Shown here: positions 18,019-27,773 of the stretch, in pieces
How positions within the stretch are numbered: position 1 is the stretch's first letter
Layout: each line of letters begins with the position of its first letter
From: Prevotella sp.
GTDB lineage: Bacteria > Bacteroidota > Bacteroidia > Bacteroidales > Bacteroidaceae
Assembly: GCA_017538105.1 (NCBI GenBank)
Contig: JAFYJN010000024.1
Location: 1-64,000 of the forward strand
DNA: 64,000 bases
Direction: 5' to 3'
Notes under the pieces: model-generated
The model's input: only the letters and a program-made list of their open reading frames with translations
Databases searched by the model: none
What the model was told of the DNA's origin: nothing
Program-made: the position numbers and the translations under genes

Positions 18019-19440
18019 ATGAAGCATATTTCGAAAATAATAGCCGCAGCAGCCGTAAGCCTCCTGCTCACGGGCTGCGGGCTATACGACAAGTATGAGT
18101 CGCAAGCCGGCATCCCTGCCGATACCTTTGGTACTGGCGAGGCGGTTGCCAATGCTACTACAGACGGCTCTCTGGCCGACGTGTCGTGGCGCCAGTTTTT
18201 CACCGATCCGTTGTTGCAGCAACTTATCGACAGTGTCTTGGCGCGCAACACCGACCTCAATTCGGCGCGTATTGCCATCGAGCAGTCGGAAGCGTCGCTG
18301 AAAGCCGCCAAATTGGCCTACCTGCCATCGCTTTATTTCTCGCCGTCGGGCACCCTGTCAAGTTTTGACTTCGGTCCAGTCAGCAAGACCTACAACCTGC
18401 CGCTGCAACTCAACTGGGATATTGATGTTTTCGGCTCCATCACGAACAAGAAACGTGCCGCCAATGCCATTCTCCTACAGGCACAGGTGCGGGAGGAAAT
18501 CGTACGTGCCAACCTCATCTCTACCGTGGCTCAGCAGTATTATATGCTGCAGCTGCTTGACCGCCAACTGGATATTTTGACCCAGACCGACAGTCTGTGG
18601 GGTACTTCGCTGGAAATACAAAAGGTGTTGTGGGAGAACGGCAAGTCATACTCCACCGCAGTCAACCAGATGGAGTCGTCGTACCTGAACGTGAAAACGC
18701 AGGTGGTGGATGTCCGTCGTAATATCCGTGGTGTGGAGAATGCCATTTGTCGATTGTTGTGCATCCCGTCACAACACATCCAACGCAGCTACTGGGGCAG
18801 TTCAGCCCTGCCGGAACATTCGGAAGCTTCCACCGGGCAGAGGATGTTTGATCCGCAGTTCATCAAGATTGGCGTGCCTGCCCAACTGCTCGAAAACCGT
18901 CCTGACATTCGTATGGCCGACTTCGCCATGGAGGAGGCATTCTACAATACGCAGGCTGCCCGCTCGGCATTCTTCCCCAGTGTCTCACTGCAAGGTGTAG
19001 CCGGATGGACTAACAGCGCCGGCAGCATGGTGGTGAACCCGGGCAAGATACTGCTCAATGCCGTAGCATCGCTCACTCAGCCCATCTTTGCCCGTGGCAA
19101 GATAAAGGCCGGCTATAAGATTGCCCAGTTGACAGAGGAAGACCTGCAGCGGAGGTATGTGCAGACCGTCATCGATGCCGGCAATCAGGTGAATGATGCT
19201 CTGGCCGACTGTCAGGCTGCCCGCGAGAAACACGCTTACTACCACCGCCAGGTGGAAGTGTTGCGCGAAGCCTACAATGGCACCCACGAACTGATGGACA
19301 ACGGCAAGGCTAACTACTTAGAGGTGATTACCGCCCAGGAGAGCCTTCTCAGTGCCCAGCTCAACGAGGCCATGAACATGTATAACGGTGCGCAGGCCAT
19401 CATCTCGCTCTACATTGCCCTCGGCGGTGCCACGAAATAG
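18019..19440 (+). CDS. TolC/OprM-family outer-membrane efflux lipoprotein (NodT type)
   Basis: The 473-residue protein has a lipobox LTGC at about residue 21 and two OEP repeats: residues 55-250 (WRQFFTDPLLQQLIDSVLARN, NWDIDVFGSI) and 265-470 (GVPAQLLENRPDIRMAD, YLEVITAQESLLSAQL). It forms the outer-membrane channel of the tripartite RND system together with the adaptor upstream. The usual adaptor-permease-channel order is split here by the large Met-rich protein and the acidic peptide gene. Confidence 0.92.
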   Translation: MKHISKIIAAAAVSLLLTGCGLYDKYESQAGIPADTFGTGEAVANATTDGSLADVSWRQFFTDPLLQQLIDSVLARNTDLNSARIAIEQSEASLKAAKLAYLPSLYFSPSGTLSSFDFGPVSKTYNLPLQLNWDIDVFGSITNKKRAANAILLQAQVREEIVRANLISTVAQQYYMLQLLDRQLDILTQTDSLWGTSLEIQKVLWENGKSYSTAVNQMESSYLNVKTQVVDVRRNIRGVENAICRLLCIPSQHIQRSYWGSSALPEHSEASTGQRMFDPQFIKIGVPAQLLENRPDIRMADFAMEEAFYNTQAARSAFFPSVSLQGVAGWTNSAGSMVVNPGKILLNAVASLTQPIFARGKIKAGYKIAQLTEEDLQRRYVQTVIDAGNQVNDALADCQAAREKHAYYHRQVEVLREAYNGTHELMDNGKANYLEVITAQESLLSAQLNEAMNMYNGAQAIISLYIALGGATK

Positions 19441-19458
19441 TATAATCAAAGTAATGAC

Positions 19459-20463
19459 ATGAATCGTCACAGGTTTCAACGGTCACAAAAAGGTAAGAGG
19501 CTGTTTGTCCTTTTGCCTTTTTGCCTTTTTGTCTTTTCGGCAGTTCCTGCACAGTCACTCTTGCAGCGTATCGACAGTATGCTGACGAGGAACTATCGTA
19601 AGGGCAACATCGACACTGCCTATATCACACGTCCACAGACGAAGTGGACCATTGTGGGGCGGCTCAATGTGTCGGGCGCAAAGATTGAGTCTGAAGGGAC
19701 TGAGACGGAAAGCGGTCGCCATTTCAAATCGGAAATGAAAGCCGACTACAAATCGACCATCAGCGTCGGCGTGAGCTATCTGGGTTTCTCACTCAACTTC
19801 TCGCTCAATCCCGCCAAGCTGATGGGTAAATACGACGACTACGAACTGAACTTCAACTCGTATGGTAAGCGCATCGGCTTCGACATCATTTATCAGGATG
19901 CGCATAACTTCACGGGCTGGCAAGAAAGGGACGGGTTGGGTCGCGCCGATCTTCCTAGTGACTTGCTGAAACTGAAAACGCTGAACGCGAACGTTTACTA
20001 TGTCTTTAACAACCGCCGTTTCTCCTATCCCGCTGCCTTCACGCAAAGCTACATACAGCGGCGTTCTGCTGGCAGTCTCCTGATGGCTTTGTCGGGTCAG
20101 GGACAGCAAGGCACCGTCAGTGGTGAGCAGGAATTGGAGTTCAAAATGACGAATATCGGCATCGGTGCCGGCTACGGCTATAACTATGTTCCTGCCCAGG
20201 GCTGGCTGCTACATATCTCTGCCATGCCCACGTTTATCGTCTATAGTCACACCTCGATGACTTTCAACGACACCCGTGTGCCCCTGCACTATCATTTTCC
20301 CGAGGCCATCATCACGGGTCGCGGTGCCGTAGTGCGTCAGAAAGGCAATAAGTTCTACGGCATGTCCATGGTATTCAACTTCACCAATATAGGCAACAAG
20401 GAGAGTCTTGCCGTACATAACATCAAATGGCGTGTCCGTGCCTTTTTTGGCTTACGCCTTTAG
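19459..20463 (+). CDS. Outer-membrane beta-barrel-like protein, DUF4421-like
   Basis: 334 residues with a signal peptide (LFVLLPFCLFVFSAVPAQS) followed by LLQRIDSMLTRNYRKGNIDTAYI. Later alternating hydrophobic strands (YKSTISVGVSYLGFSLNFSLNP, IGIGAGYGYNYVP) and a terminal FFGLRL suggest a small outer-membrane barrel. The pattern resembles the DUF4421 family; this is from memory and not certain. It lies 18 bases after the TolC-like gene and 19 before the antiporter, so probably in the same transcript. Function unknown. Confidence 0.65.
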   Translation: MNRHRFQRSQKGKRLFVLLPFCLFVFSAVPAQSLLQRIDSMLTRNYRKGNIDTAYITRPQTKWTIVGRLNVSGAKIESEGTETESGRHFKSEMKADYKSTISVGVSYLGFSLNFSLNPAKLMGKYDDYELNFNSYGKRIGFDIIYQDAHNFTGWQERDGLGRADLPSDLLKLKTLNANVYYVFNNRRFSYPAAFTQSYIQRRSAGSLLMALSGQGQQGTVSGEQELEFKMTNIGIGAGYGYNYVPAQGWLLHISAMPTFIVYSHTSMTFNDTRVPLHYHFPEAIITGRGAVVRQKGNKFYGMSMVFNFTNIGNKESLAVHNIKWRVRAFFGLRL

Positions 20464-20482
20464 GAAACCCTATAAATAAATT

Positions 20483-22204
20483 ATGTCTGAACTGGAGCCC
20501 CTGATAGCCGACCTTGCGCTTATCCTGATTTGCGCCGGAGTCATGACGCTGCTCTTCAAGAAATTGAAGCAGCCGGTGGTATTAGGTTATATCGTGGCGG
20601 GTTTTCTCGCTTCGCCGAACATGTCATACATGCCCAGTGTTACCGATTTGGAGGGCATTCATCTTTGGAGCGAGATAGGTGTCATCTTCCTGCTCTTTGC
20701 TCTCGGCCTGGAGTTCTCGTTCCGTAAAATCCTGCGTATGGGTGCCGCGCCCATCATCGCGGCCACTGCCATCATCTTCGCCATGATGCTCGTGGGTATA
20801 TTCACGGGTTACGTTTTCGGTTGGAATAAGATGGACTGTATCTATTTGGGTGGCATGCTGGCCATGTCGTCAACAACCATTATCTTCAAGGCCTTCGATG
20901 ATATGGGCTTGCGCCAGAAGCGTTTTGCGGGCTTGGTGCTCAGTGTGCTCATCATCGAGGACATCCTGGCCATCGTGCTCATGGTGATGCTCTCCACGAT
21001 GGCTGTCAGCAAGGAGTTCGAGGGGTCGCAGATGTTAATGTCTATCCTGAAGCTCGTTTTCTTCCTCGTGCTCTGGTTTGTGGTGGGAATTTATCTCATC
21101 CCGCTGTTCCTTCGAAAGGTGAGGTCGCTGATGAGTGACGAGACCTTGCTTATCACAGCCCTTGCCCTCTGTTTCGGCATGGTGGTGATTGCTTCCCACG
21201 TAGGCTTCTCCGCTGCTTTCGGAGCGTTTATCATGGGTAGCATCCTGGCCGAGACCGTCGAGGCGGAGAAGATTGAACATCTTGTCAATCCGGTAAAGGA
21301 CCTGTTTGGCGCCATCTTCTTCGTCTCTGTGGGTATGATGGTTGACGTAGCACTTATCGTGGAGTACATCGTGCCCATTCTCTGCATCATCGCCGCCATC
21401 ATGCTGGGTCAGACAGTGCTGAGTACGGGAGGATTCTTGCTGGCCGGGCAGCCGCTGAAGACAGCTATGCAGTGCTCGTTCTCGCTGACACAGATAGGTG
21501 AGTTCGCCTTTATTCTCGCCACGATGGGTACCTCGCTTGGCGTTACCAGCGACTTCCTCTATCCCATTGTCGTGGCTGTATCAGTGTTCACTACGTTTAC
21601 CACGCCCTACATGATTCGTCTGGCATCGCCGGCTTACGGTGTCGTGGAGCGTATCCTGCCGAAACGCTGGCTGAACAAACTGGAGCGCTATGCCTCCGAC
21701 AGTGAGGAGCCGGAGACAGAGACACAAAAGAGTCATTGGTATGCCTATTTGAAACAGGTGGCGGTCATCATTCTCATCCACAGCGTGCTTTGCATGGCCC
21801 TCATCGCCCTGATGCTTTATTTCGGTGAGCCGTTCATATCAGGTCTGCTTCCGCAGCCGTGGGCTAATGTCGTTACGGCCCTGCTAACCGTGATTCTCTG
21901 CGCACCGTTCCTGTGGGCGCTGATGCGTCAGGGCAGTCGCAGTGCCAATGCCATGACCTTGTGGAACAGTGGTCGCGCCGCTCGTATAAAGCTCCTGGCT
22001 TTCCAACTGCTTCGCCTTGTCATCAGTGCCGCCTTTGTCAGCTATATCTTCGGCCATACCGTGCGTTGGGGTGGAATGCTTGGCCTCTTCATCGTATTGG
22101 CCATAGTCTTCACCATTGTCTTCTCACCACATCTGGAGAAACAAGGAGAACGGATTAACAAAACCTTTAATGATAACCTGACGCAACGGGAGCGTGAAGA
22201 GTAA
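20483..22204 (+). CDS. Cation:proton antiporter, CPA2 (KefB-like) family
   Basis: 573 residues, with the N-terminal 380 residues giving the Na_H_Exchanger fold (LKQPVVLGYIVAGFLASP, IGVIFLLFALGLEFSF, LAMSSTTIIFKAFDDMG, FGAFIMGSILAETVEAEKIE, IGEFAFILATMG). It exchanges K+ or Na+ for protons across the inner membrane. Instead of a TrkA-N domain the C-terminus has about five more predicted membrane segments with a linker near residue 410 (SDSEEPETETQKSH). It may be co-transcribed with the efflux block, but no functional link is shown. Confidence 0.85.
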   Translation: MSELEPLIADLALILICAGVMTLLFKKLKQPVVLGYIVAGFLASPNMSYMPSVTDLEGIHLWSEIGVIFLLFALGLEFSFRKILRMGAAPIIAATAIIFAMMLVGIFTGYVFGWNKMDCIYLGGMLAMSSTTIIFKAFDDMGLRQKRFAGLVLSVLIIEDILAIVLMVMLSTMAVSKEFEGSQMLMSILKLVFFLVLWFVVGIYLIPLFLRKVRSLMSDETLLITALALCFGMVVIASHVGFSAAFGAFIMGSILAETVEAEKIEHLVNPVKDLFGAIFFVSVGMMVDVALIVEYIVPILCIIAAIMLGQTVLSTGGFLLAGQPLKTAMQCSFSLTQIGEFAFILATMGTSLGVTSDFLYPIVVAVSVFTTFTTPYMIRLASPAYGVVERILPKRWLNKLERYASDSEEPETETQKSHWYAYLKQVAVIILIHSVLCMALIALMLYFGEPFISGLLPQPWANVVTALLTVILCAPFLWALMRQGSRSANAMTLWNSGRAARIKLLAFQLLRLVISAAFVSYIFGHTVRWGGMLGLFIVLAIVFTIVFSPHLEKQGERINKTFNDNLTQREREE

Positions 22205-22208
22205 CTAT

Positions 22209-24542
22209 ATGAGAAAGATTCTGATGATGGTCGCAGCCGCCGTGATGACTGCAATGAGTATGAACGTTCATGCCCAGCATATCCCTGTTGGCGTCACTTC
22301 TTCGTTAGACTCCGTAAAGAGTGTGCAGCTGGGCATACTCTCTTCCGTGGCCGTCAGCCAGATGAAAGGCTTTCAGTTCGGCGGGTTTGCCAATATGTCG
22401 GCGGCACCCATCAATGGCTTCCAGCTCAGCGGTGTCAGCAATATTGCTACTGGTGTGGAAAAGGGTGTGCAGCTATCCCCGATGTTCAATATCTCGGCAG
22501 GTGACATGGGAGGGCTCCAAGCATCACTCTACAACTTTTCCGACACGCTCAGCGGTATGCAGGTAGGTCTATTCAACCGTACCGTCAGCCATTCCAAGGG
22601 TTGGCAGGTAGGCTTGATAAACATCTCTCGCGACACCGTAGGACACCAGATAGGCTTGTTTAACATCACCCCTAAGACCACTGTCGATTACATGCTTTTC
22701 GGCGGCAATGCCAATAAGATAAATATGGCCGTGCGTCTTCGTAACCGCCATCATTACAGCATCCTCGGCATCGGCACGCACTATATGGGACTGGATAGCA
22801 AATTCTCAGGTGCCTTGTTCTACCGTCTGGGACTATACAAACCGTTGACGCCCCGCTGGACGTTGAGTGGCGATATCGGATTCGCTCATGTCGAGACCTT
22901 TGAGGAGCACTCCGCCGAGAAACCCGAGCGGCTCTACAGCCTGCAAGCCCGACTGAATGCCGACTATCAGATAAACAATACATTCGGGGCCTTTGCCACC
23001 ATAGGCTATGGCGATACCCGTTACTATAGCCACTCCAGGCGCTATCGTAACCGTATGATTTTTGAGGCCGGGCTCACCATCCGATACAATCGCAGACCCA
23101 GAACCGCTCCGGTGAGCAGGGAAAGGGTAGGCATAGAAGAGAACGATTCGCTATGTTCATGGCCAGGGAAGAAACGGCCTTGGCTGGCTGTTGCCGAGGC
23201 CACAGGTATCAACGTTTTCGTACATTGTCTGGACCGCTTTATCCTGAACGAAGAGTTTGCACAGACCACCTTGAACAGCATCGGTGATAATTTCAAGAAT
23301 GGTTTCGTGTGGGACAACGACTTCTTTATTACCAACCTGTTCGCTCATCCTTATCACGGTAATCTGTATTATAACTCGGCACGCTCTAACGGGTTGAGCT
23401 TCTGGGAGTCGGCACCCTTTGCCCTTGGAGGCTCGCTGATGTGGGAGCTGTTCGGCGAGACGGAGCCACCCGCCATCAACGATATCTTTGCCACCACCAT
23501 GGGTGGCATCGCCATCGGTGAGGTCACTCATCGCCTGAGCAATGCCGTGCTCGACGACAGCTATCGCGGATGGCCTCGTTTCTTGCGTGAGGCCGCCGGC
23601 TTCATCATCAATCCCATCAAGGGAATCAACCGCATCGTCAGCGGTGAGGCATGGCGGGTGCGCAGTGACCACAACCAGCACCACGACTGGCAGCGTTTTC
23701 CCATCAACTTCACTTTCTCTGTCGGTAATCGCTATCTGGCGGACGATGGCGAATTGTTTCGTGGCGAGCACAACCCTTTTATCACCCTTAAGATGGAATA
23801 TGGCGACGTGCTGAATGAAGAAGATAACAATAAACCCTATGACTACTTCGAGGCGGAAGCCAACTTTGGATTGAGCAATAACCAACCGTTCATCAACCGT
23901 CTGCACCTGTTGGGCCGCATCTGGAGCACATCCATGTATTCGCACAAGGAGTTGAAGGCTGAGATAGGCATCTATCAACATTTCAATTACTACGACTCCG
24001 AGCCTGTTAAGGACGGTACAGAACTCACTCCTTACCGTATCAGCGAGGCGGCCTCAGTCGGTCCTGGCTTTGTGGTGGAGATGCCGCAGGTGGGAGCACT
24101 CGATAAACTGGAGCAGCGCGTCTTCTTGAGCGGTATCCTTTTAGGAGGCACAAAGAGCGACTATTTTAACGTCATTGAGCGCGACTATAATATGGGTAGC
24201 GGCTACAGCGTCAAGTCGAAGACACATGTTGAGTTGAAGAATTTCGGACGATTCATTACTAACATCAGTTTCTTCCACCTGTTCACGTGGAAAGGCTACG
24301 AGGATAAAGACCTGTCAGGCTATGTTGATGGCACTAAAGACCTCCACTATTTGAACGTGCAGGGCGACCGAGGTAATGCCCGCCTCTTGGTCATCAATCC
24401 CTTGATAGAGGTGGATCTGGGCAAAAACTGGGGCTTTGTCTTCAACAGCAGCTACTTCGTTCGTAGAACCCATTATAAGTTCTATGACGACGTGAAGGCG
24501 AACACCTTCGAAATCAAAGCAGGATTATCTTATCACTTATGA
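22209..24542 (+). CDS. Outer-membrane-type protein: LA_2272-like surface repeats plus DUF3943-like domain
   Basis: ATG 22209 (MRKILMMVAAAVMTAMSMNVHAQ) gives a signal peptide and lies 5 bases after the antiporter stop; the frame from 22194 is less likely. The first 160 residues hold short repeats of the kind GFQLSGVSNIATG, GVQLSPMFNIS, GMQVGLFNRT, GWQVGLINIS, like the LA_2272 surface repeats. Residues 300-780 (VHCLDRFILNEEFAQTT, WDNDFFITNLFAHPYHGNLYYNSAR) resemble the DUF3943 family. The end FEIKAGLSYHL fits an outer-membrane barrel terminus. Total 777 residues. Family names are from memory. Function unknown. Confidence 0.72.
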   Translation: MRKILMMVAAAVMTAMSMNVHAQHIPVGVTSSLDSVKSVQLGILSSVAVSQMKGFQFGGFANMSAAPINGFQLSGVSNIATGVEKGVQLSPMFNISAGDMGGLQASLYNFSDTLSGMQVGLFNRTVSHSKGWQVGLINISRDTVGHQIGLFNITPKTTVDYMLFGGNANKINMAVRLRNRHHYSILGIGTHYMGLDSKFSGALFYRLGLYKPLTPRWTLSGDIGFAHVETFEEHSAEKPERLYSLQARLNADYQINNTFGAFATIGYGDTRYYSHSRRYRNRMIFEAGLTIRYNRRPRTAPVSRERVGIEENDSLCSWPGKKRPWLAVAEATGINVFVHCLDRFILNEEFAQTTLNSIGDNFKNGFVWDNDFFITNLFAHPYHGNLYYNSARSNGLSFWESAPFALGGSLMWELFGETEPPAINDIFATTMGGIAIGEVTHRLSNAVLDDSYRGWPRFLREAAGFIINPIKGINRIVSGEAWRVRSDHNQHHDWQRFPINFTFSVGNRYLADDGELFRGEHNPFITLKMEYGDVLNEEDNNKPYDYFEAEANFGLSNNQPFINRLHLLGRIWSTSMYSHKELKAEIGIYQHFNYYDSEPVKDGTELTPYRISEAASVGPGFVVEMPQVGALDKLEQRVFLSGILLGGTKSDYFNVIERDYNMGSGYSVKSKTHVELKNFGRFITNISFFHLFTWKGYEDKDLSGYVDGTKDLHYLNVQGDRGNARLLVINPLIEVDLGKNWGFVFNSSYFVRRTHYKFYDDVKANTFEIKAGLSYHL

Positions 24543-24710
24543 TTCGTAAGATAATTGTAGTTAAGGAGTTATCGCTTCGCGCGTAGTTTATGATTATCTT
24601 CAACTTTTTGGTTAATAGACATCAGGTAAAAATATAAGGTAGAATTATTATAAGGTAGAATTATATTCTTAATAAATTTTAAAAGATTTGGATGGTATGC
24701 CTAAATAGTA

Positions 24711-24718
24711 TATCTTTG
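24711..24718 (+). promoter_or_regulatory. -7 element TATCTTTG before the second ATPase
   Basis: TATCTTTG, preceded by AT-rich DNA, lies 20 bases before ATG 24739. The spacer from 24543 also contains a GCTTCGCGCG motif of the mini-hairpin kind and otherwise nothing recognisable. Confidence 0.6.
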
Positions 24719-24738
24719 CGTCATAATAATTATGATGT

Positions 24739-26121
24739 ATGGAGTTTGTTGACAGGAAAAATGAGTTTGCCCGTTTACAGAAATCATTGAACAGAGAAAA
24801 GCCTCAGTTCCTTGTTATTTATGGTCGTAGGCGTATCGGTAAGTCAACACTGATAAAAAAGGTGATGGACTTTGACCGTGGTGATATTTATTTTTTAGCG
24901 GATAAGACCTCGGAGCCAAGTCAGCGACAGTTATTTTCTTCCATGGTTGATTTGGTCATCGGAGGTTTCAGTATGGCCAACTATCCAAGTTGGGAATCAC
25001 TATTTGTCAGTTTAAGTAGGTCATTGGATCATCGTATAACCGTTTGTCTTGATGAATTTCCTTATCTCGTAAAGAGTTGCCCTGCTTTGCCTTCCATCCT
25101 GCAGAAACTACTTGATGAAAAGGTGTTAAAATTTAACTTGATTATATGTGGTTCTTCGCAACAAATGATGCAGGGCTTTGTTCTTGATGGTAAGGAACCC
25201 CTTTATGGTCGTGCTGATGAAATCATAAAAATGAAGCCAATAGAACCAGCTTTTGCTGGTCAAGCACTACAATGTGATGCTGTGCAGGCTGTAAGAGAAT
25301 ATGCTGTTTGGGGGGGTATTCCGCGATATTGGGAACTCCGTGAAAGCTATGATGGCTTTTATGATGCCATAGAGGGTCTTATGCTTGCTTCAGAGGGTAC
25401 TCTATATGATGAACCATTAAGACTGTTACAAGATGAAATGCGCGACACTGTCCAGGCTTCGTCTATCTTGTCATTTATTGGAAACGGTGCCAATAAAATT
25501 TCTGAGATAGCCTCCCGGGCAGAGAAACAGGCTACAGATATAACTCCCCAGTTGTCGAGATTAAGGGAACTCGGTTTTATCAGTAAAGAGATTCCTTTTG
25601 GTGAGAAAGAAATGAAGAGCAAAAAAGGATTGTACCATATTTCCGACCCTTTGCTGCGTTTCCATTATCGTTATGTCCTTCCTTATCGTTCACTAATAGA
25701 GTTAGGTAATAGTCAGGCCGTCTTGAATGTATTTAAGAAGGGAGAGAGTAGTTTTGTCGGTCAAGCGTGGGAAGAATTGTGCCGCAATTATGTAAGTGCC
25801 AATGGAATGGATGGCATTATGTATCAAATGGCATCGCGCTGGTGGGGTAGTTATTACAATCAGGAAAAGCGGCAATATCTTCCTGCTGAGTTAGATGTTG
25901 TCGCAGAGTCGTTTGATGGCAAACACCTTTTCTTAGGTGAATGTAAGTGGCAGGAACATATCGATGCAAAAGAAGAACTTGAAAGAATCCAGTCTATCGC
26001 AAAAGGCTTACCATTTGTGAAAGACCATGAAATACATTATGGTCTATTTCTTAGGGCTACACCTATACATACTGATATTGCTAGGATTATTTATCCTGAT
26101 GATGTAATGGCAAATGTTTGA
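24739..26121 (+). CDS. ATPase with C-terminal DUF234-like nuclease-type domain
   Basis: 460 residues. MEFVDRKNEFARLQKSLNREKPQFLVIYGRRRIGKST carries the Walker A at about residues 29-37; the Walker B is VCLDEFPYLV near residue 103. A winged helix (GANKISEIASRAEKQATDITPQLSRL) is followed by YHISDPLLRFHYRYV and the DUF234-like end, where PAELDVVAES and LFLGECKW give a PD-(D/E)xK-like pattern. Such ATPases are common single accessory genes in Bacteroidales and archaea; activity as nuclease is inferred from the motif only. It is a distant relative of the ATPase at 3.4 kb. GC is lower than in the surrounding genes, suggesting transfer. Confidence 0.85.
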   Translation: MEFVDRKNEFARLQKSLNREKPQFLVIYGRRRIGKSTLIKKVMDFDRGDIYFLADKTSEPSQRQLFSSMVDLVIGGFSMANYPSWESLFVSLSRSLDHRITVCLDEFPYLVKSCPALPSILQKLLDEKVLKFNLIICGSSQQMMQGFVLDGKEPLYGRADEIIKMKPIEPAFAGQALQCDAVQAVREYAVWGGIPRYWELRESYDGFYDAIEGLMLASEGTLYDEPLRLLQDEMRDTVQASSILSFIGNGANKISEIASRAEKQATDITPQLSRLRELGFISKEIPFGEKEMKSKKGLYHISDPLLRFHYRYVLPYRSLIELGNSQAVLNVFKKGESSFVGQAWEELCRNYVSANGMDGIMYQMASRWWGSYYNQEKRQYLPAELDVVAESFDGKHLFLGECKWQEHIDAKEELERIQSIAKGLPFVKDHEIHYGLFLRATPIHTDIARIIYPDDVMANV

Positions 26122-26149
26122 ATAAGACTTACATGCCCCATAATCAAAA

Positions 26150-26183
26150 GGCGACAAACGAAATTACTCGTTTGTCGCCTTTG
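26150..26183. terminator. Bidirectional terminator between ATPase and tRNA-Pro
   Basis: A 12-bp perfect stem GGCGACAAACGA / TCGTTTGTCGCC (26150-26161 and 26168-26179) has A-rich sequence before it and T after it on both strands, so it can end both convergent transcripts. Confidence 0.8.
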
Positions 26184-26257
26184 GTCGGGATGAGGCGACT
26201 CGAACGCCCGACCCCTACGTCCCGAACGTAGTGCGCTACCAACTGCGCTACATCCCG
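26182..26257 (-). tRNA. tRNA-Pro (anticodon CGG)
   Basis: The minus strand reads CGGGATG for the acceptor stem, AGCGCAGTTGGTAGCGC for the D arm, CTACG-TTCGGGA-CGTAG for the anticodon arm (anticodon CGG, codon CCG), GGGCG-TTCGAGT-CGCCT for the T arm, then CATCCCG, discriminator A and an encoded CCA. It is 76 bases long and convergent with the ATPase. Confidence 0.95.
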
Positions 26258-26343
26258 AAAGCCTTCCTTTTTGGAAAAGCGGTGCAAAGATACGGCTTTT
26301 TCACCATACCCACAAATTTTTACTTGTTTTTCTTCAAAAACCA

Positions 26344-27645
26344 TTACAGCAACGGCGGCAACTCATATAGCCGCATGTAGTTGCTTCCTTTGAGCAGGAT
26401 ATAGTGGCCTTGTGGCTGTTCGGTAGCAAGGGTCTTCTTCACCTCTTCCGCATTAGTGAACTTGCGGAAAGGACAGTCAATCTGACCGAACTGTTCACCC
26501 ACCAGCCACACTTCGTTGATGCCGGCTTCCTTCAAGGCTTCCACCACCTTTTGGTGTTCTTCCAAACTAGTGGGTCCCAACTCGCCCATGTCACCCAGGA
26601 TAGCCATCTTTGGCTGAACGTCCATCACACGGAAATTGTTGATGGCAGCAGCCATGCTCGTGGGGTTGGCATTGTAGGCATCGATGATGAGGTGGTTGTG
26701 CTCCGTTTCGGAGAGTTGTGAACGGTTATTACTCGGCACATAACCTTCCAAGGAATGATTTATCTGTTCGGGTGTAACGCCGAAGAACAATCCTATGCAT
26801 GCTGCTGCCAACATGTTGTAGATATTGTATGAACCGATGAGGTGGGTCTGAACATGATGGCGTTTGCCGTCTTCCTGCCACCAGTCAAAGGAAAGGTAGG
26901 GGGCGCAAGGGCCAATTTCTCCGCTTACCCGCTGTCCCTGTCCTTCGCCAACGCCATAGCGCACCAGCTCCAAGCCCTCGGCCATGGGTAAGAGGAGTTT
27001 GTTGCCGGCGTCGATGAACACCGTGTGCTTGCCGTGACACCGCAAAAAGTCGTACAGCTCGCATTTCGTGCGTACCACACCCTCCAGACTGCCAAAGCCC
27101 TGTAGGTGTGCCTTGCCCACATTGGTGATGATGCCATAATCGGGTTCGGCGATATCTACCAGTTCCTTGATATCGCCAGGATGGCTCGCACCCATCTCCA
27201 CCACTGCCATCTCATGCTCAGCAGTCAGACGGAGCAGCGTTTTCGGCACACCAATGGGGTTGTTGAAGTTACCTTGGGTATAGAGCGTGTTGTAACGCTG
27301 CGACAAGACGGTGGAAACCAGTTCTTTCGTGGTGGTCTTGCCATTGGTGCCTGTGATGCCGACGATGGGGATGCCCAAGGTGCGACGGTGATGACGTGCC
27401 AATGCCTGGAGGGTTTTCAGACAGTCATCGACAAGGATGAAGCGGTTGTCGTCAGCAGGGGCATATTCTTGTTCGTCAACCACCGCATAGGCGCAGCCTT
27501 TCTCCAGGGCTGCTTCGGCGAACTGGTTGCCGTTGAACGTCTCTCCTTTCAAGGCGAAGAAGATGGAACCTTCGGGACAGTCGCGGCTGTCGGTGGTCAC
27601 CTGTGAATGATGCAGGAAAATCTCGTAAAGTTTATTGATGTCCAT
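26344..27645 (-). CDS. murF: UDP-N-acetylmuramoyl-tripeptide--D-alanyl-D-alanine ligase
   Basis: 433 residues. MurF adds D-Ala-D-Ala to the UDP-MurNAc-tripeptide in the cytoplasm, the last soluble step of peptidoglycan precursor synthesis. Mur ligase N-terminal domain at residues 1-95 (DSRDCPEGSIFFALKGETFNGNQF), ATP loop GITGTNGKTTT at about 104-114, and the C-terminal domain with DAYNANPTSM and LGDMGELG. The size fits the family. A TAATTTTG promoter lies 23 bases upstream; the gene is divergent from folP. Confidence 0.95.
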   Translation of the reverse strand: MDINKLYEIFLHHSQVTTDSRDCPEGSIFFALKGETFNGNQFAEAALEKGCAYAVVDEQEYAPADDNRFILVDDCLKTLQALARHHRRTLGIPIVGITGTNGKTTTKELVSTVLSQRYNTLYTQGNFNNPIGVPKTLLRLTAEHEMAVVEMGASHPGDIKELVDIAEPDYGIITNVGKAHLQGFGSLEGVVRTKCELYDFLRCHGKHTVFIDAGNKLLLPMAEGLELVRYGVGEGQGQRVSGEIGPCAPYLSFDWWQEDGKRHHVQTHLIGSYNIYNMLAAACIGLFFGVTPEQINHSLEGYVPSNNRSQLSETEHNHLIIDAYNANPTSMAAAINNFRVMDVQPKMAILGDMGELGPTSLEEHQKVVEALKEAGINEVWLVGEQFGQIDCPFRKFTNAEEVKKTLATEQPQGHYILLKGSNYMRLYELPPLL

Positions 27646-27668
27646 GATGGTGCAAATCGTTACGATTG

Positions 27669-27676
27669 CAAAATTA
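27669..27676 (-). promoter_or_regulatory. -7 element TAATTTTG for murF
   Basis: On the minus strand TAATTTTG with an upstream AAGTTGTCG lies 23 bases before the murF ATG. Confidence 0.6.
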
Positions 27677-27759
27677 CGACAACTTACGGAAAAGACAAAA
27701 ATAAAACGAAAGTTTTCGTTAATCTTCCCAAATCGTTTGTGTGTTACAATAATTCTGTG

Positions 27760-27767
27760 TATCTTTG
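27760..27767 (+). promoter_or_regulatory. -7 element TATCTTTG for folP-cdaA
   Basis: TATCTTTG with TTTG 20 bases upstream (27736-27739). Only 6 bases separate it from ATG 27774, so the transcript is probably leaderless. Confidence 0.65.
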
Positions 27768-27773
27768 CCCTTG